Source: Typhlomys cinereus
Taxonomy: Eukaryota; Chordata; Mammalia; Rodentia; Platacanthomyidae
Direction: 5' to 3'
NCBI GenBank assembly: GCA_023101885.1
Contig: JALPQD010000044.1
Location: 6,911,565 to 6,975,564 of the forward strand
DNA length: 64,000 bases
Shown here: piece after piece, positions 10,863 to 22,560 of the stretch
Numbering within the stretch: the first letter of the stretch is position 1
Layout: each line of letters opens with the position of its first letter
The notes under the pieces: generated by a model
Databases searched by the model: none
What the model saw: only the letters and a program-made list of their open reading frames with translations
What the model was told of the DNA's origin: nothing
Position numbers and translations under genes: made by a program

Positions 10863-11283
10863 TCATGATTTGAATGTGGATTGTTCTCCACAGGACCAAG
10901 TGTTGAAACTGGTCCCCGAGTGGTGGTGTATATAGAGCATTTAGGAAGTAGAAACTTGCTGGAGGAAGCACATTACTGGGAGTAGATCTTGAGGTGGATA
11001 ATCTGGCCCAATCCCCCCTCTCTCTGTCTGTGTCTCTGTCACTGTCTCTGTTACTGTCTATCTGTTTCTCTCTTTCTCTGTCTCTCTCATCTTTATCTCT
11101 GCTGCCTAATGGTTGCTATAGCATAAGTTAGCCTTCTGTTTCTGTCATCATGGCTTTCACATATATTTCTTGCTATGATAGACTCAATCCCCTTTGAACC
11201 ATAAACCAAATAATAAATTCTTTCTCTCTTAAATTGTTTGGGTCAGAGTAATTTATCAAAGCAACAGAAGAATAATTAGGATG
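10863..11283 (+). mobile_element. LTR inserted in the old L1
   Basis: It runs from TCATGATTTGAATGTGG to an end after AATTATCAAAGC-type sequence, with AATAAATTC near 11213 and a CT/GT-rich stretch at 11015-11095. TGTGGCA on each side (10856-10862 and 11284-11290) fits a target duplication. The start resembles the LTR at 57368. Confidence 0.65.
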
Positions 11284-11350
11284 TGTGGCAATTCTGTTTT
11301 TTAACTTATTGAGGAGCCTCAATAGCCAAATAATTTCTTTTTTTATATTC

Positions 11351-11780
11351 TGTTATAGGTAGGTACAGGTGTCAAGTTGACAATTGAAGGCCGAGCTCTA
11401 GGTACATTCAGAAAGCATTAGTAGTTGAGTTATACCCTGAACAAGTTTGCAGGAGACTAACTGATAGTGAGAAACACCAGTCCATGGTGGGTAGAACAAC
11501 TTTCTGAGAGGGTAGATAAGGTGGAGAGAGCTGGTTAAGTAAGCTGACATTCATTGACATATGTGGCAGACATGTCGTCTGGCAATTAAAGTTACCCCTG
11601 TTCTCACCAGTCCTCTGGATATGGTACGGCCAGTTCCCTTGGCACTTGGTGTTGGTATAAACGCTCCTGCTGAGCTGGACTAAGAACTGTAACCAAATAA
11701 TCATAAACCAGAATAAATTCTTTGTTTTCCTAAGTTGTTTTGTCATGAATTTATCAACAACAAGCAGAATAACCATGACA
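11351..11780 (+). mobile_element. Solo MaLR/ERVL-type LTR (430 bp)
   Basis: It runs from TGTTATAGGTAGG to AACCATGACA and is flanked by a perfect TATTC duplication (11346-11350 and 11781-11785). The AGTTGACA near the head and AATAAATTC near the tail are shared with the LTRs at 21655 and 28394. Confidence 0.85.
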
Positions 11781-11926
11781 TATTCCTACAAGCTATGTGT
11801 GAGGATTCTAATTTCATATTTTTATCATTGCTTGCTGTTTTTTCATTTTTGGTTGGTTTTTAAGTTGCTGCCTTCCCTGTGGGTAGGTAGGGATATTTTA
11901 CTAAAGGTTTTTATTTTCATTTCCCA

Positions 11927-12111
11927 GGCTGGAGAGAAGGCTTAGGGGTTAAAAATCCCATGTCCTGCATTAAAAACATCAGGCAGGAAAGATGGGCAGC
12001 CTGTACTTCATGCTCTTGAAGGCACAGCCTTGGAAGTCTCAGAGTGAAGCAAAAAGGAGGTAAAGACAATTCAGGATGATTCCCAAAGTTACCCTTGGAG
12101 AGTCTCCACAA

Positions 12112-12153
<42 letters not shown>
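11927..12153 (+). mobile_element. CA-tailed tRNA-derived SINE
   Basis: The head GGCTGGAGAGAAGGCTTAGG is the tRNA-like A box. The body has GCCTGTACTTCATGCTC, AAAAAGGAGGTA and GGATGATTCCC, and it ends in (CA)n at 12112-12153. It is inserted in the old L1. Confidence 0.85.
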
Positions 12154-12157
<4 letters not shown>

Positions 12158-12434
12158 TATTTGCATTTCTTTAATGACTAATGTTGTCCAGTAACTTTTC
12201 AAGTGGTTTTGTTGATTATGCGTTTTCTGTAGGGAAATGTCTATTTGAGTCTATTCTTTCCCTCAATCCCCTTTTATTAAGTTTTTTTTTGTTGTTGTCG
12301 TTGCTGTATTTTGAGTTCTTTACAGATTTTGGATACTAGGCCCTTACTAGACAAATGGTTTGCTAATACCTTCTTTTGTTATACAAGTTTCTTTCTTCAT
12401 CATAAATTATTTGCCTTCTTTTTCTTTCTGTTTC

Positions 12435-12745
12435 AGGACTACATTTCTCTATGGCCCCTTGATATGAGATGTGATATTTCTCCCTTCTATGTGGAAGATG
12501 TAGGAACTAGCATGTTATTGGCCTTAGGTAACTGCCAGATCCCCAGGAAGGAGTAGCAGTGCAGATCATGCAGCTCTGTCACTTTGCATTCCATAATAAA
12601 GATAGCATACAATGAAGTCTGCCATTCGACTTAAGATGAGCATGGATACTAACAAAATACCACCCTTTTGCTGCTTCAAGCTATGGAGATTTGGAAGTAG
12701 ATGGTTATTTCAACACGTTAGTCTTTCCTGACTAACACAGGATAA
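12435..12745 (+). mobile_element. Possible ancient LTR fragment (MLT-like)
   Basis: The GATATGAGATGTGATATTT, GAACTAGCATGTT and closing TTCCTGACTAACACAGG words resemble old mammalian LTRs. The similarity is weak. Confidence 0.35.
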
Positions 12746-12889
12746 AGGAAATCATGACCAGAATTATAATGGGTACGATAGCACAGAAAACCAAGTTGTG
12801 GAATTATGTCCTTTGTCAGTACCCTATCTTTGTTCTTGCCTGTGTTTTACTATAATAACTGGTGATAGATCTTATAAAACATGTCATTG

Positions 12890-12985
12890 GGAATAAGGCC
12901 CAGTGGTAAAGTGCTTTCTTAGCATGCATGAGGTTCTATTCTCAATCCCTGAAGCCATTACAAACAAACAAGAAAACATGCTATT
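12890..12985 (+). mobile_element. ID-like SINE
   Basis: GGCCCAGTGGTAAAGTGC, TTAGCATGCATGAGG and TCTCAATCCCTGAAGCC, then a CAAACAAACAAG tail. Confidence 0.65.
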
Positions 12986-13079
12986 GTCTTACTCAAAATC
13001 CTTTCATGATTTTTCATTGCTTCAAAGTCACTGCCACATTTTCTTCTGTTACTGATAAGACTATATAAGATGGCTTAGG

Positions 13080-13370
13080 TGAAAAAGTTTATGATTATTG
13101 GTTGCAGTTCATCAGCATCACAGGAGAGTTCATATCAACACCAGAAACAGAGGGAGCTTGCTATACTACGTCTACAAAAAATAATTGGAGAGGGCCATAT
13201 TTTTCTCTTACCAGTCTGCCAAAATATGGGACCTGTACTTTCTGTCTTATCTATCTGTCTAGGGAATGACTCCATGCACTATGGGATATATCTTCCCATA
13301 TCAAGTAGATTAAACCCCCATAGGTTTATTTAGGTCTTGCTTTAACTAAATAACTCTTCTAGATGTACCC
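13080..13370 (-). mobile_element. Degraded MaLR-type LTR, antisense
   Basis: The reverse complement contains a decayed form of the LTR middle (ACTGGTAAGAGAAAAATATG, GGTGTTGATATGAACTCTCC), like the LTR at 7559. Ends are not definable. Confidence 0.5.
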
Positions 13371-13518
13371 AAAACTTCAGCTTTCAATTGAAAAGTTGCC
13401 ATGTGCAACTGACATACTATGACTCAGAATCTTTAGTAGCACAGCCAGCAATGTACTTCATGCTACCACTCCTGACTACCTCTTCAGCATAAACTCAGGC
13501 AATTCACGCATTCTACTT

Positions 13519-13806
13519 TTTTTTTTTAATTTTTTATTATTATTCAATTGTGCGTGTATGTGTGTGTGCGCGTGTGTGCATGTATGTGTGTGTGTAGAAT
13601 CACGGACGAATTCGGGAACCACCATGGACTGCCTCCACCTCCTCCCTGTTTTCTCTGCCCGGGATTCACAGGCTCCGCCCTACCAGGACCAGAAACGCGG
13701 GCTGCCCCCGCTTCCACCCGGCGTCTATACGTGGGGTCTAGGATCCGAACTCAGGACCTTCCGCCTGCAAGGCAGAGGCTTATCCTCTGAGCCACCTCTC
13801 CAGCCC
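13519..13806 (-). mobile_element. CA-tailed SINE, young GC-rich subfamily, antisense
   Basis: The reverse complement starts GGGGCTGGAGAGGTGGCTCA and contains GTCCTGAGTTCGGATCC (B box) and CCCGAATTCGTCCGTG. CGCATTCTACTT is duplicated on both sides (13507-13518 and 13807-13818), so the copy is intact. CpG content is high for a SINE, which suggests recent insertion. The same subfamily is cut by the right window edge at 63796. Confidence 0.9.
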
Positions 13807-13849
13807 CGCATTCTACTTCTTGAATTGCCTTTGGTATGCACACATTTTC

Positions 13850-14240
13850 CTAGAAAGCCATCTATTTTATCTAAAGTCCCACAGCCTCCCAACCGTTTCA
13901 ACCTCAGGACCTTTGCCTTTGTTCCCATTTGTTGTTCCCTCCACTTGCACTAACTTTTCACCTCCTTCATGTCTGGGTCATCTTCACAGCCGTGGTTTGA
14001 ATATTAGAGTAACCTCTCATGGAGGGCACCCTTGAGTCCTCACTCTGCTAGGTATTCCTCATCGGCACTCTCCTAGCACCTAGTTCTTCACCTCATCTGT
14101 CATTTATCATATGATTAACTGTCTTTCCCCCTCAAAGAAGACTTCCTGAGCACAGAGGCCTTGGTTGTATTATTCATTTTACACCTAGTGCCTTGAAAAA
14201 TGTCTGGCATATGGGAAGAAGAAAGAATGATCAAATTCAT
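13850..14240 (+). mobile_element. L2 LINE 3' end
   Basis: A decayed L2 tail is readable: CTCAGGACCTTTGCC, CTCCTTCATGTCTGGGTCA, TTTCCCCCTCAAAGAAGAC, TTCCTGAGCACAGAGGCCTT and GTCTGGCATATGG. The SINE at 13519 is inserted just upstream. Confidence 0.75.
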
Positions 14241-15384
14241 TTTTTAGCCCTCTATCTTTTGCAAATGAGTCTGGAACCAAGGGAGAGCCTAGGACTCAAT
14301 ATTCAATCATATAGTTGACATTATGCTAACTTTACCACCTTTTATGAATCACTCTTGTAGTTTGGAATCACAATTCACCTTTGGTTCTAAGTGTTTTTGA
14401 ATTTATGAAAGGCTGTCTCTTTCTCATAATGACAGGCTCTGACTTTCTAAAAAATGCCATTTGCAAGAAATAGAGTTCAGAGTTGCCTTATTAGTCTGGG
14501 GCAGCTCACGTATGCTTAAGTTCTTGAGCCTTTTATGAATATAGCTATGATTACAGATCAAGAATATAGTCTACCTTAATAGTTCTTATGTGTGCTTTTT
14601 ATGGCAAATATACCATTCTAGTTTCACTTATTTGGGGTTAATTGCAATTTATTTATCTCTTTTATATGAACAGATAAAATTATTGGAAGTGAAAGTGTTC
14701 TGATTTTCCCCTTCTTAAAACAAATAAGGAAAACATTCAATCCTTCTCCATTGCCCAGCTACGCTGCTAATTTTATAGTATCTTCATAAGTGTTTATTGA
14801 GCAGCCTAGCACTTAGTCTTTTTCTAAGTGGGACATATAAAGTAGTGTAAGATATGGTCTCTGTCTTCAACAAATCCACTGTTTGGAAAAAAAAGAACCA
14901 GATGCAGCTTCTAAGTAAATAGTTGCATAACTTTTTTATATCTTAAATCTGCATACTCCCCTTAGCCATCAATAAAGATATATGCATATTCTGTCATTAT
15001 CACCCATTGATGTAACAGATGTATAAACATTCATAGTCAAAGAATGTTAAGTTTGTTTAATGAAAACAGATAGAGAACTCCATCTATTCAGAGACTACTA
15101 TATAGTCACTACATGAAAAAACTGTGTGTGCCTGAATAGATGTATTGACTTCCTACTCCACCAAAGTGTTCCTCAGTGATTCATAAGCCGTCGATGATAA
15201 CATGGTATGGGGAATCTGCCAAGTATAAGCCACTCATTCCTGTCAGGCTCATGGGCATTTCTATGCATTTCTGTCCCATCCATTCTCTTTCCTTTTGTGT
15301 ATTATGTAAACTATGGCTATATCTTTCCCTGTTTACCAAGTTTAAATATCTGGGATAAAACTTTTATTAAATTCCTACTATTCT
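14241..15384. other. Unassigned AT-rich DNA
   Basis: TTTATTGAGCAGCCTAGCAC near 14791 hints at an ancient mammalian repeat. Nothing else is recognisable, and the 60-110 codon ORFs at 15176-15539 have no domain. Confidence 0.4.
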
Positions 15385-15580
15385 TTTTAAAATTTTTATA
15401 TATTATTATTATTTGTGCATGTGAGAGAGAAAGAAGAGATAGAAAAATGGATGTGTATGGATATAGGAGGTCAACTTTGTACAGTAAGATTTCTCCATCC
15501 TCTTTTATGTGGGCTCCAGGAATCAAACTCAAGTCATGAGGCTTGTGTGGCAAAGTGATTGCTATCCTTAATCGTGCCAT
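15385..15580 (-). mobile_element. B2/B4-type SINE, antisense
   Basis: The reverse complement gives a decayed head, TTGAGTTTGATTCCTGG, and ends with a CATGCACAAATAATAATAAT-type tail. It matches the SINEs at 22961 and 23790. Confidence 0.6.
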
Positions 15581-16164
15581 TCAGGGTAAAGGTAGGTAAT
15601 TCCAAATCAGTTTCCACATATAGCAAATATCAGCCAAAAAAGGCCTAGTAATAGCACCTCTGAGTTCTTTAAGTCAAAGGATGATTTTAATTATCTATTC
15701 CTCTATAAATGGACACACAGTATTTTTCAGATTTGTGAGGCATGCATAAACAAATGTATTTGTTCACTCATGAAACTACATACAGAAAGTGTAAATGGCT
15801 GTAGCTCATGGTTTTCTGACCCTTGGAACTTGTCAAGGGAGCACCATTCTTGTTCTGATATATATTCTGTGAGACCATATAGTATAGTTATACCTCAAAC
15901 CTGAGATACATTGTAGCAACAGTGGTTTTTAAAACTGTTGAGTTATGCCTACCCCATCTCTCAAGCTGCACTGAATCTATGAATTTCTGTGGATCCAAGC
16001 ATTTCTAAACCAATTTGTATTGTTGATTGTATTTGAATTTTGGACAAGCAAAAATAAGCAAGGTAAAGAAATATGCAATGAGGATTTCAGGTCTGGGAAA
16101 TATGGACTTGAGAACACATGTACTATCCATGTTCATTGGTTCCCTAATTTCTGTTTACTATGTT
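15581..16164. other. Unassigned DNA
   Basis: I see no gene or repeat family. Confidence 0.4.
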
Positions 16165-16253
16165 GTTTTTCTTTGTTTTTAACATGGATCTGAACTCAGA
16201 TCCTTTTGCTTGTGAGACAAAGGCTTTAACCACTGAGCTATCTCCCCAACCAC
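16165..16253 (-). mobile_element. SINE head fragment, antisense
   Basis: The reverse complement reads TGGTTGGGGAGATAGCTCAG, then GATCTGAGTTCAGATCC, which are the tRNA-like A and B boxes of the CA-tailed SINE. The body is missing. Confidence 0.65.
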
Positions 16254-16429
16254 CATGTTGTTATAGTTAATGGAATTTCAGTTTCATTCAAATATACATT
16301 TCCATCTCTGGATGATAAGGGTAATCTTGACAATTTAGTAACCAATATATGGCATTTCCTTGGTTACTGTTCCTTTAGGACTGGTCCAGCAGTTGGCACC
16401 TGATCTAATTTAGTCTAGTAAAACTCAAA

Positions 16430-16600
16430 AGAGTACAAGAACAGTTCAGTGGGTAAGGAATTTGAGTTCAACCCTGGAAGTCCGCATGGTGGAAGGAGAG
16501 AAAAGACTTCTGAAAGTTGGCCTTGGACCTTCACCCATGTGCCGTGGCATACATTTCACCCCCTTCTCTCTCTGATAAGTAAAAATAAAACATAACTAAA
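16430..16600 (+). mobile_element. B2/B4-type SINE
   Basis: AGTTCAGTGGGTAAGGAA, then ATGGTGGAAGGAGAGAAA, TTCTGAAAGTTGGCC and a TAAAAATAAA tail match the SINEs at 24653 and 61911. Confidence 0.65.
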
Positions 16601-16796
16601 AATAAAGTACAGTTTCTAATGATGAGGTTTGGATTTTATGTAGGAATGTGATATGCATTCAGTATAAACCATAGTATAAATTTCTGAATCTTGATTTTTC
16701 AGTGGCAAAATGTGGTATGATGCTCTCTTTCTCCGTGCTGAGCTGTGGCAGTAAGCTGAAGCTCTCAGACAGCTGTGGCATACTAAGGGAAACAAC

Positions 16797-17141
16797 TGTT
16801 ACTTACTCTTCTTTTTGTTGTGAGACAACACTCAGACTGAGGCAGAATGAGAGCAATGGATATCTATTTGGGTTGGGTTACAGTTCCAGAGGATATATAG
16901 TCCATTGTTGTGGGAATTACAAAGCTGAAAGGAATGGCTGAAAGCAGAAGCAAAAGGCCAGTTCAGGTCACTGCAGACATAAGAAGGCAGAGAACAAGCA
17001 CAATAGCAGGCCTGTTCCATGACCTGTATTCTTCCAACAAGATTCCACCTCTTAAAGGAGTCACAACTTTCTCATACCTTAACACCAGCTAAGGATTCAA
17101 ACACGAGTACTCAGGGTGCAACTCACATTCAAACCATAACA
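16797..17141 (-). mobile_element. MaLR-type LTR, antisense (345 bp)
   Basis: It runs from TGTTACTTACTC to ACCATAACA, with GTTACAGTTCCAGAGGATAT inside as in the LTR at 44741. Flanks ACAAC (16792-16796) and AAAAC (17142-17146) fit a diverged 5-bp duplication. Confidence 0.75.
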
Positions 17142-17369
17142 AAAACTTACGCTGTACAGTGTACTGTGTTGATGGTAATTTTTAAATAAAGGTATTTCAT
17201 AAGTTACATATGATCAGCAGTTTCTGGACTTTGTATTAGATGATTTTGTCAAAATGTAAGGTATTACAAATGTTCTGAGAATGGTTAAGGAAGACTCACC
17301 TAAACTATCATGTTAGGTAGAATAAATGTTGTTGCATAAATCTGTTCCTGAGGAAATGCAAACAGAGGT

Positions 17370-17757
17370 CTTTCCTTTCACCCCTGACCCAGATAGGACA
17401 CCAGGGACAGACTAATCATGATTACACCAAAGGCCAGTTTGAGGAATCAGTTAGTTTATTGGGCTTACTTACAGAGCATGGAGGAGTGGTCACTGAGTAT
17501 GCATGCCCCAAAAGTGGCTGCACTTCCTGAAAGTCTCATCCCGGTAGGGATGATAAGTTTCCATAGATACATAGAGAAAGTTCTGCCTTCAGTTAGCCTT
17601 CCCCGGACTATGAGCTCTAGCACTTCATGAGACCAAGAGTTCATAAGCTAGTACACAGACAACTAGCTAAATAATGCATGAAGGTGTGACTGAGACCTCA
17701 AGTGAGGGTCCAGTGACTGTCCCATCCATTTCTTTCATGAGGAAATACCAACAGTCA
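17370..17757 (-). mobile_element. Possible ERV LTR, antisense
   Basis: TTAGTTTATTGGGCTTACTT followed by AGAGCATGGAGGAGTGG resembles the LTR at 50338 (TTTATTGGGGTTACTTGCAG). In sense it would contain an AATAAAC signal. Ends are unclear. Confidence 0.45.
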
Positions 17758-17764
17758 ACAGGGC

Positions 17765-18335
17765 TGATCATTTTTTAAATATCTTCACATTCTTTGATGG
17801 TTTCATGCATAAATACAATGTATTAATGTCATTTTTTACCACTTACTACCTGATCCCTCCTTCCACTGTAAACTTCCTTCCAACCAACCTATCTTCTACT
17901 TTTATGTCTGAGCTTCATCTGGGGTGGCTCTACTGGCATGTTACTGAGCACTTACTGGCACATTGATTTATCAGTGGGTGTATCATTGAAGAAATCCACC
18001 CCCCTTCTAATATATAACATTAACCCTCAACAGTCTCTTAGGGAGGTATGGCACCTCATGTGTTTTTCCCTTTTCCAAATGATGAAATGCTGATAGTCCA
18101 CATTTTGTGGAGGTAGACACAGTGACAGTGAGTTCATGCATTCAACAGCCCTGTCATGTCCAGAAGATACTACCTGGAAGCACCTCACCTTACCCTTTGG
18201 CACTTACATTATTACTACCCCCTCTTTGGTGATGGCTCTTGAGAATAAGCCCCATCTTCAGGGACTCTTACAAATAGTCACAGTTATTCTGATAAAGATG
18301 ATAGCTGTTATGTTGAGAGAATTGTGTTATGTAAT
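17765..18335 (-). mobile_element. Old L1 3'-UTR fragment, antisense
   Basis: CATGTCCAGAAGATACTACC, then ATTATTACTACCCCCTCTTT match in reverse the old L1 3' UTR at 54980-55590. The flanking CATCTGGGGTGGCTCTAC words also fit a rodent L1 3' UTR. Confidence 0.55.
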
Positions 18336-19914
18336 TTGTGTTAAACATGTTTTGATATGATAATTTCACACGTACTACAATATGTTTATTAAACATGTGT
18401 ACATTGCAAACTAAAGAACATAAATAGAAAATCAAGGAGGGATTTTCTTCCATTTTGGACTTTGCTCCTGGTCTACAAAGAGGATGCTATGTAGCAATTT
18501 GAAATATTCTGTCCTAAAGTAAAGCTCATGAGACTCACAACGCGAATAGTTCCCGAGGAAGTTCATGAAACTATTAAGATTCAGGGCGCAGGGGGGAAAG
18601 TCCTTCCCAAGGTAAAGAAAGCAGTAAACAACTGCTGGAGGAAGATACTCCCTGGCTACCTCAGCACCCTGTAGGAAACTCTGTAAGAAGCTGGCGGCAA
18701 GTTATGTAGATTTCTTCAGTGTTTCTGCTTCCGTGAGGTGTGTGTCCACCCCCCCACTCCCCCACCCCGCCTGTGATGTGAGTGCCTTTGAGCCATTTCT
18801 GTTCCTGACACTCATTTTTGTCAAGTTAAACTTTGGTATGGAATCATTACTTTGGTTCCTTATTGAGTCCCTATCTGAAGTGAATAGATGTTTATGTAGC
18901 CTTTTCCCAGAAAAAGTGTCACATAACAAAGAAATAAAAACAACAGTCTGCTTATGACGTTTGGAACTTCAGTCTTGTAAATAACTCACCACAAGTCATT
19001 AGGCCTGAAACACTTGTCAACACTTACTTTTGTAGTTTAATTAGTTCAACACTGTCCAAATATATTCCATATCAGAGATAAGTTACATCTTTTCTTCAGG
19101 ACTGAGCAAATGTTTTTGAGTGCATTAGGGGCATTCATTCTGGTCTTTGTTTAGAGTTCAGAATCATGTCCTAAAAAACTTTAAAAAATTATTCCAGAAT
19201 GGAAAGAATGTAATGAGATATTGAAAAGAGATTTAAGAGATGCAAACTTTCCAATTACATGAATAGATTAAGTAGAAACAGAATTGAGCACTTAGAAGAA
19301 AGCCTGGTTGAAAAAGTCAGAATTACTCAAAATAAATGAGGCAAGTGAGAACAGACCTTTCCTATGAGTCTTATGCTAGGCTGAAGTTGAAGTTAAATGA
19401 TAGAACATTTCCCCAGCATGTGTTAAATCCCTGAGTTAAACTGCAGCACTGCAAAAAAAGGGAAAGAGTCCAATGGCCATGTGGATATGATCATCATTAC
19501 TCTCCTTCACTAGGGAATAGTATAGGGAGGGCAAGAGAAGCTAATAAATGCTGCTTCCCATTTTGACCTTGGTAAGAGACCAAGTTTTTAACCAGATGAT
19601 AAATTAAAAACACATTTAGTTGTCCCAATATTTAAACAGAATAGCATGGAAGTCACAATGTATTAAATAAAACAAAGTCAACAATAAAAAAACACGAAAA
19701 TGCTGAAGCTAAAATTCCAAGTACAACCTCTGTTAAGGGAGCTTCAGATTAAACTGTCAAAAGGCACAACATCTTGTATCTTATGAGACATATTCAAAAT
19801 AAAATGATTTGATAGTTAGAAAATGTTTAACACATAGCCAATACAAAGCACAAATAATGCTTTGGATAATGATGAACGATATCGTCAGTCATCCATTTTC
19901 ACATGTATTTGATC
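18336..19914. other. Unassigned DNA with one ID-like SINE
   Basis: Apart from an ID-like SINE at about 19378-19462 (ATGATAGAACATTTCC, CCCAGCATGTG, A-rich tail), I recognise nothing. A C-rich stretch lies at 18748-18771. The 74-75 codon ORFs that overlap here on opposite strands have no recognisable domain. Confidence 0.4.
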
Positions 19915-20090
19915 AGTTAAAGTTCAGAATAACACTTGTGGTAAATGTGGTTATCATTTTAATTTACAGGTAAAACAATGGACTACACAGAGATTAAATA
20001 GCTCCATGTTCTGGCTCTTGAGGAAACAATTAGGATTTGAATCCAGGTCTTTTTGAATTGAGAATCAGTACATTACAATCATGTTCAAAA
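19915..20090 (-). mobile_element. MIR SINE, antisense
   Basis: TATCATTTTAATTTACAGGT, GATTTGAATCCAGGTCTTTT and the spacing between them fit an antisense MIR. Confidence 0.6.
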
Positions 20091-20629
20091 GGTTAGTCCT
20101 GTAGCATAATTCATTATGGTGCTTATTAGGAAAATCCAAATTGTTGGCATTACCTTGGATATACTATAGAACTTTGAGATTACCAACTGTTTCAGTTGAT
20201 TCAAATGCATGCTAAAATTTGAGAACCAATGCATATTTTGCCTCCAAGAAAATGAGAGAACAAGGCTGAGGTGGAAATCTTAGATTAAGTAGAAATACAA
20301 TAAAAGGTTTAAAAAGCTATCAGGCTGTTGCAACAAAGCTAAAACCCCATTAAGACTATGTGTTGCTTTTTTATAACATTTACATTTTCAACACTGTCAA
20401 ATATTTGTTCTTAAAAGAAAATAATTCCCAAAGATCATTTTATTTAATCTCAATGTGATACAACTAAAATTTAACAACAGTTTAAGAAAAGGGCACAACC
20501 AATTATAACTTCGGAAGCACATTCTTAAGTAACTATTGAATAAAGTAAGAAGAGTTATTATTGCATTCACAAAACTTCATTTAATACAGCATATATGAAA
20601 AATGATGAGTTTACCTACCAGAGTGACCA
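20091..20629. other. Unassigned DNA
   Basis: A CTAAAATTTGAGAACCA word near 20212 could be the end of a MER5-like element. No gene is visible. Confidence 0.35.
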
Positions 20630-20860
20630 ATATGTGATACAAAATAACAAGTATTATAAAGAGATAGACAAAATGGAATACCCACACATGGCTAGTGGGA
20701 GTTATTGAGTGCAATCACCTTCAAGATGGTTTAGCAGTAGTTAATAAAAGCTGGTTATGTGCCTACTGCACGATACCGGGCAATCCCAAGATGACAACTA
20801 TCTAAATAATCAATATGGAATGGATAAATTCTAATATATTCACTTAATTAACTAATACTT
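20630..20860 (+). mobile_element. Decayed L1 ORF2 3' end
   Basis: The order of words, ending TATGGAATGGATAAATTC, then TAATATATTCAC, follows the L1 ORF2 end ('gaatggataaa...tatattcatac'). It is heavily diverged. Confidence 0.4.
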
Positions 20861-21024
20861 TGCTTCTCGTGTATTTATGAGGGCTATGTTTGAACACCTT
20901 TAGAAAATGCAAGAAGCTCTATATGCTAAATCCTATGTAAGTTGTTTTGTTTATGTATATAAAAGTTTAATTCCTAAGTGAGGCAGAGTAAGAGATAACA
21001 AGAACTATTAAGAAGATAGAAATG

Positions 21025-21312
21025 TTCTGGAGAAATGGTCCAGGGGTTAAGCCTCTGACTTACAAACAGAGGGTCCCGCGTTCAGATCCCAGATCCCATG
21101 TGAAATCTCCAGGTGGAAATGGCAATGATCTGTACTTCTGGTCTCAGATGGCAGAATCTGGGAAATTCCATAACAAAGCAAAGAGGAGGTAGCACAATCT
21201 AGGATGATTCCCGAAGTTACCTTAGGTCTCCACAGGCACACACAGTGCCCCTCTGATACATATAGACACATGTAGACACACACACACAGACACACAGACA
21301 CACAGACACACA

Positions 21313-21366
<54 letters not shown>

Positions 21367-21376
21367 TAAATAAAGA
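21025..21376 (+). mobile_element. CA-tailed SINE with long (CA)n
   Basis: The head GGAGAAATGGTCCAGGGG, GCGTTCAGATCCCAGATCCC and body GGATGATTCCCGAAG match the family. The tail runs about 85 bp in (CA)n with CAGA variants (21278-21364), then AAATAAATAAAG. A 221-codon antisense ORF across it is a translation of the dinucleotide repeat and SINE. Confidence 0.85.
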
Positions 21377-21654
21377 AAAATAATATAAGGAAAATAGAAG
21401 CATTATGGCAATATACTGTGAGAAAAAATTAAATGAATGTGGTCTCTTTGTGTTAATAGTCAAGGCAAATAGTAACATTTTTGGATTGTGCTTTATTATG
21501 AGTAAGTAAAATCCTAGAAAGAAACAATAGATAAGGAGGTAGCTATAATATATATAGTAGGGCAAAATATTTACAATTCTGTAAATCAACATGGTTGAAT
21601 CTCTTAAGTGCGGTGTTTCAGGAAAGCAACCAGACACACAAAAAATGTACATTC

Positions 21655-22085
21655 TGTCATAGTTAGGCAAAAGTGTCAACTTGACAGTTGAGGGTTTGAG
21701 CTCTGGGCACATTTGTAGACAATTAATGGTTGAGTTAAGCCCAGAGCAACCTGCAAGAGACTGTCTAGCTGATGGGAAAGACCCAGTCCATGGTGGGTGA
21801 GACTAGGCCCTAGACAGGTGAATAAAAATATTGAGAGGGGGTTGAGGAAGTCAGCATCCTTTTGTACACTTGGCCAGACATGCTGGTCTGCCAAGTAAGG
21901 ATCGTCCCTCTCTCAGTCATTATGTAGAGATGGTGTGGCCATTTCCCTTGGCCCTGGTGTTGGTGCATGCTCTCCCATCAAGCTGGACTATGAACTATAA
22001 TCAGTAATCATAAGAGAATAAACCCCTTGTTCCCTTAAGCCATTTGATGGTCATTTATCAGCAACCATGCAGGTGAACTGCAATA
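21655..22085 (+). mobile_element. Solo MaLR/ERVL-type LTR (431 bp)
   Basis: It runs from TGTCATAGTTAGGC to ACTGCAATA, contains TCAACTTGACAGTTGAGG and AATAAACCCCTTGTTCCC, and is flanked by CATTC (21650-21654) and TATTC (22086-22090). It is the closest relative of the LTR at 28394. Confidence 0.85.
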
Positions 22086-22173
22086 TATTCCATATAATTT
22101 TATTAACACTAAAGATAAATATTCAGAATTGATCTATGTTGCTAGAAGTCAGAAAAGTGTTCACTTTAGTACT

Positions 22174-22560
22174 TGTGATAGTTAAGCCTGGGTGTCAACT
22201 TGACACACCTGGTATTAACTAAGATCAGCTGAGACCACACCTGGAAGGATCAACTGAGATCACCTGAAAAGTTTATACTCTCCCTAAATTCCTTGAAAAC
22301 TTCCATAGATCCCATAGGAACCTCCCAGTAATGGACCATATAAAAGGGACCACTGAATATTGGTGGAGAGACATTTCTAGGAATGCTCAAACTATGTGGA
22401 GGTCTGCTGTGACTTAGCCTGCCACCTGGCAGCCATGCCATCTCCAACGTAAAAGGTCTGTTTCCCCTCTGAAACTATAAGTTGCATAAATCTCCTTTGT
22501 CCCATAAGTTTTTTGACTGTGGGTGCTCTCTCACAGCAATAGTAAAGAGTAACCATTACA
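22174..22560 (+). mobile_element. MaLR-type LTR with a TATA box (387 bp)
   Basis: It runs from TGTGATAGTTAAG to AACCATTACA. CCATATAAAAGGG near 22338 is a TATA-like box. Flanks are GTACT and GTAGT, four of five matching. The copy at 27413 is the same family. Confidence 0.8.

Larger units (their letters stand above)
10445..12430 (-). mobile_element. Old antisense L1, broken by two LTRs and a SINE
   Basis: The pieces 10445-10862, 11284-11350, 11781-11926 and 12156-12430 join into one antisense L1 3' half. Recognisable words are TAATGTTCCAAGTTG, TTTCTGGGTCATGTGGCA, GGAGCCTCAATAGCC and AGTTCTTTACAGATTTTGG. The breaks coincide with the LTRs at 10863 and 11351 and the SINE at 11927. No coding frame survives. 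Confidence 0.75.

Noticed and set aside
11927..12000. Possible tRNA genes at the SINE heads
   Set aside because: The A- and B-box-like words belong to SINEs with long bodies and retroposon tails, and no cloverleaf is complete.
21047..21712. A 221-codon antisense ORF
   Set aside because: It translates a SINE, its (CA)n tail and part of an LTR; the centre is a Cys-Val repeat from the dinucleotide run.
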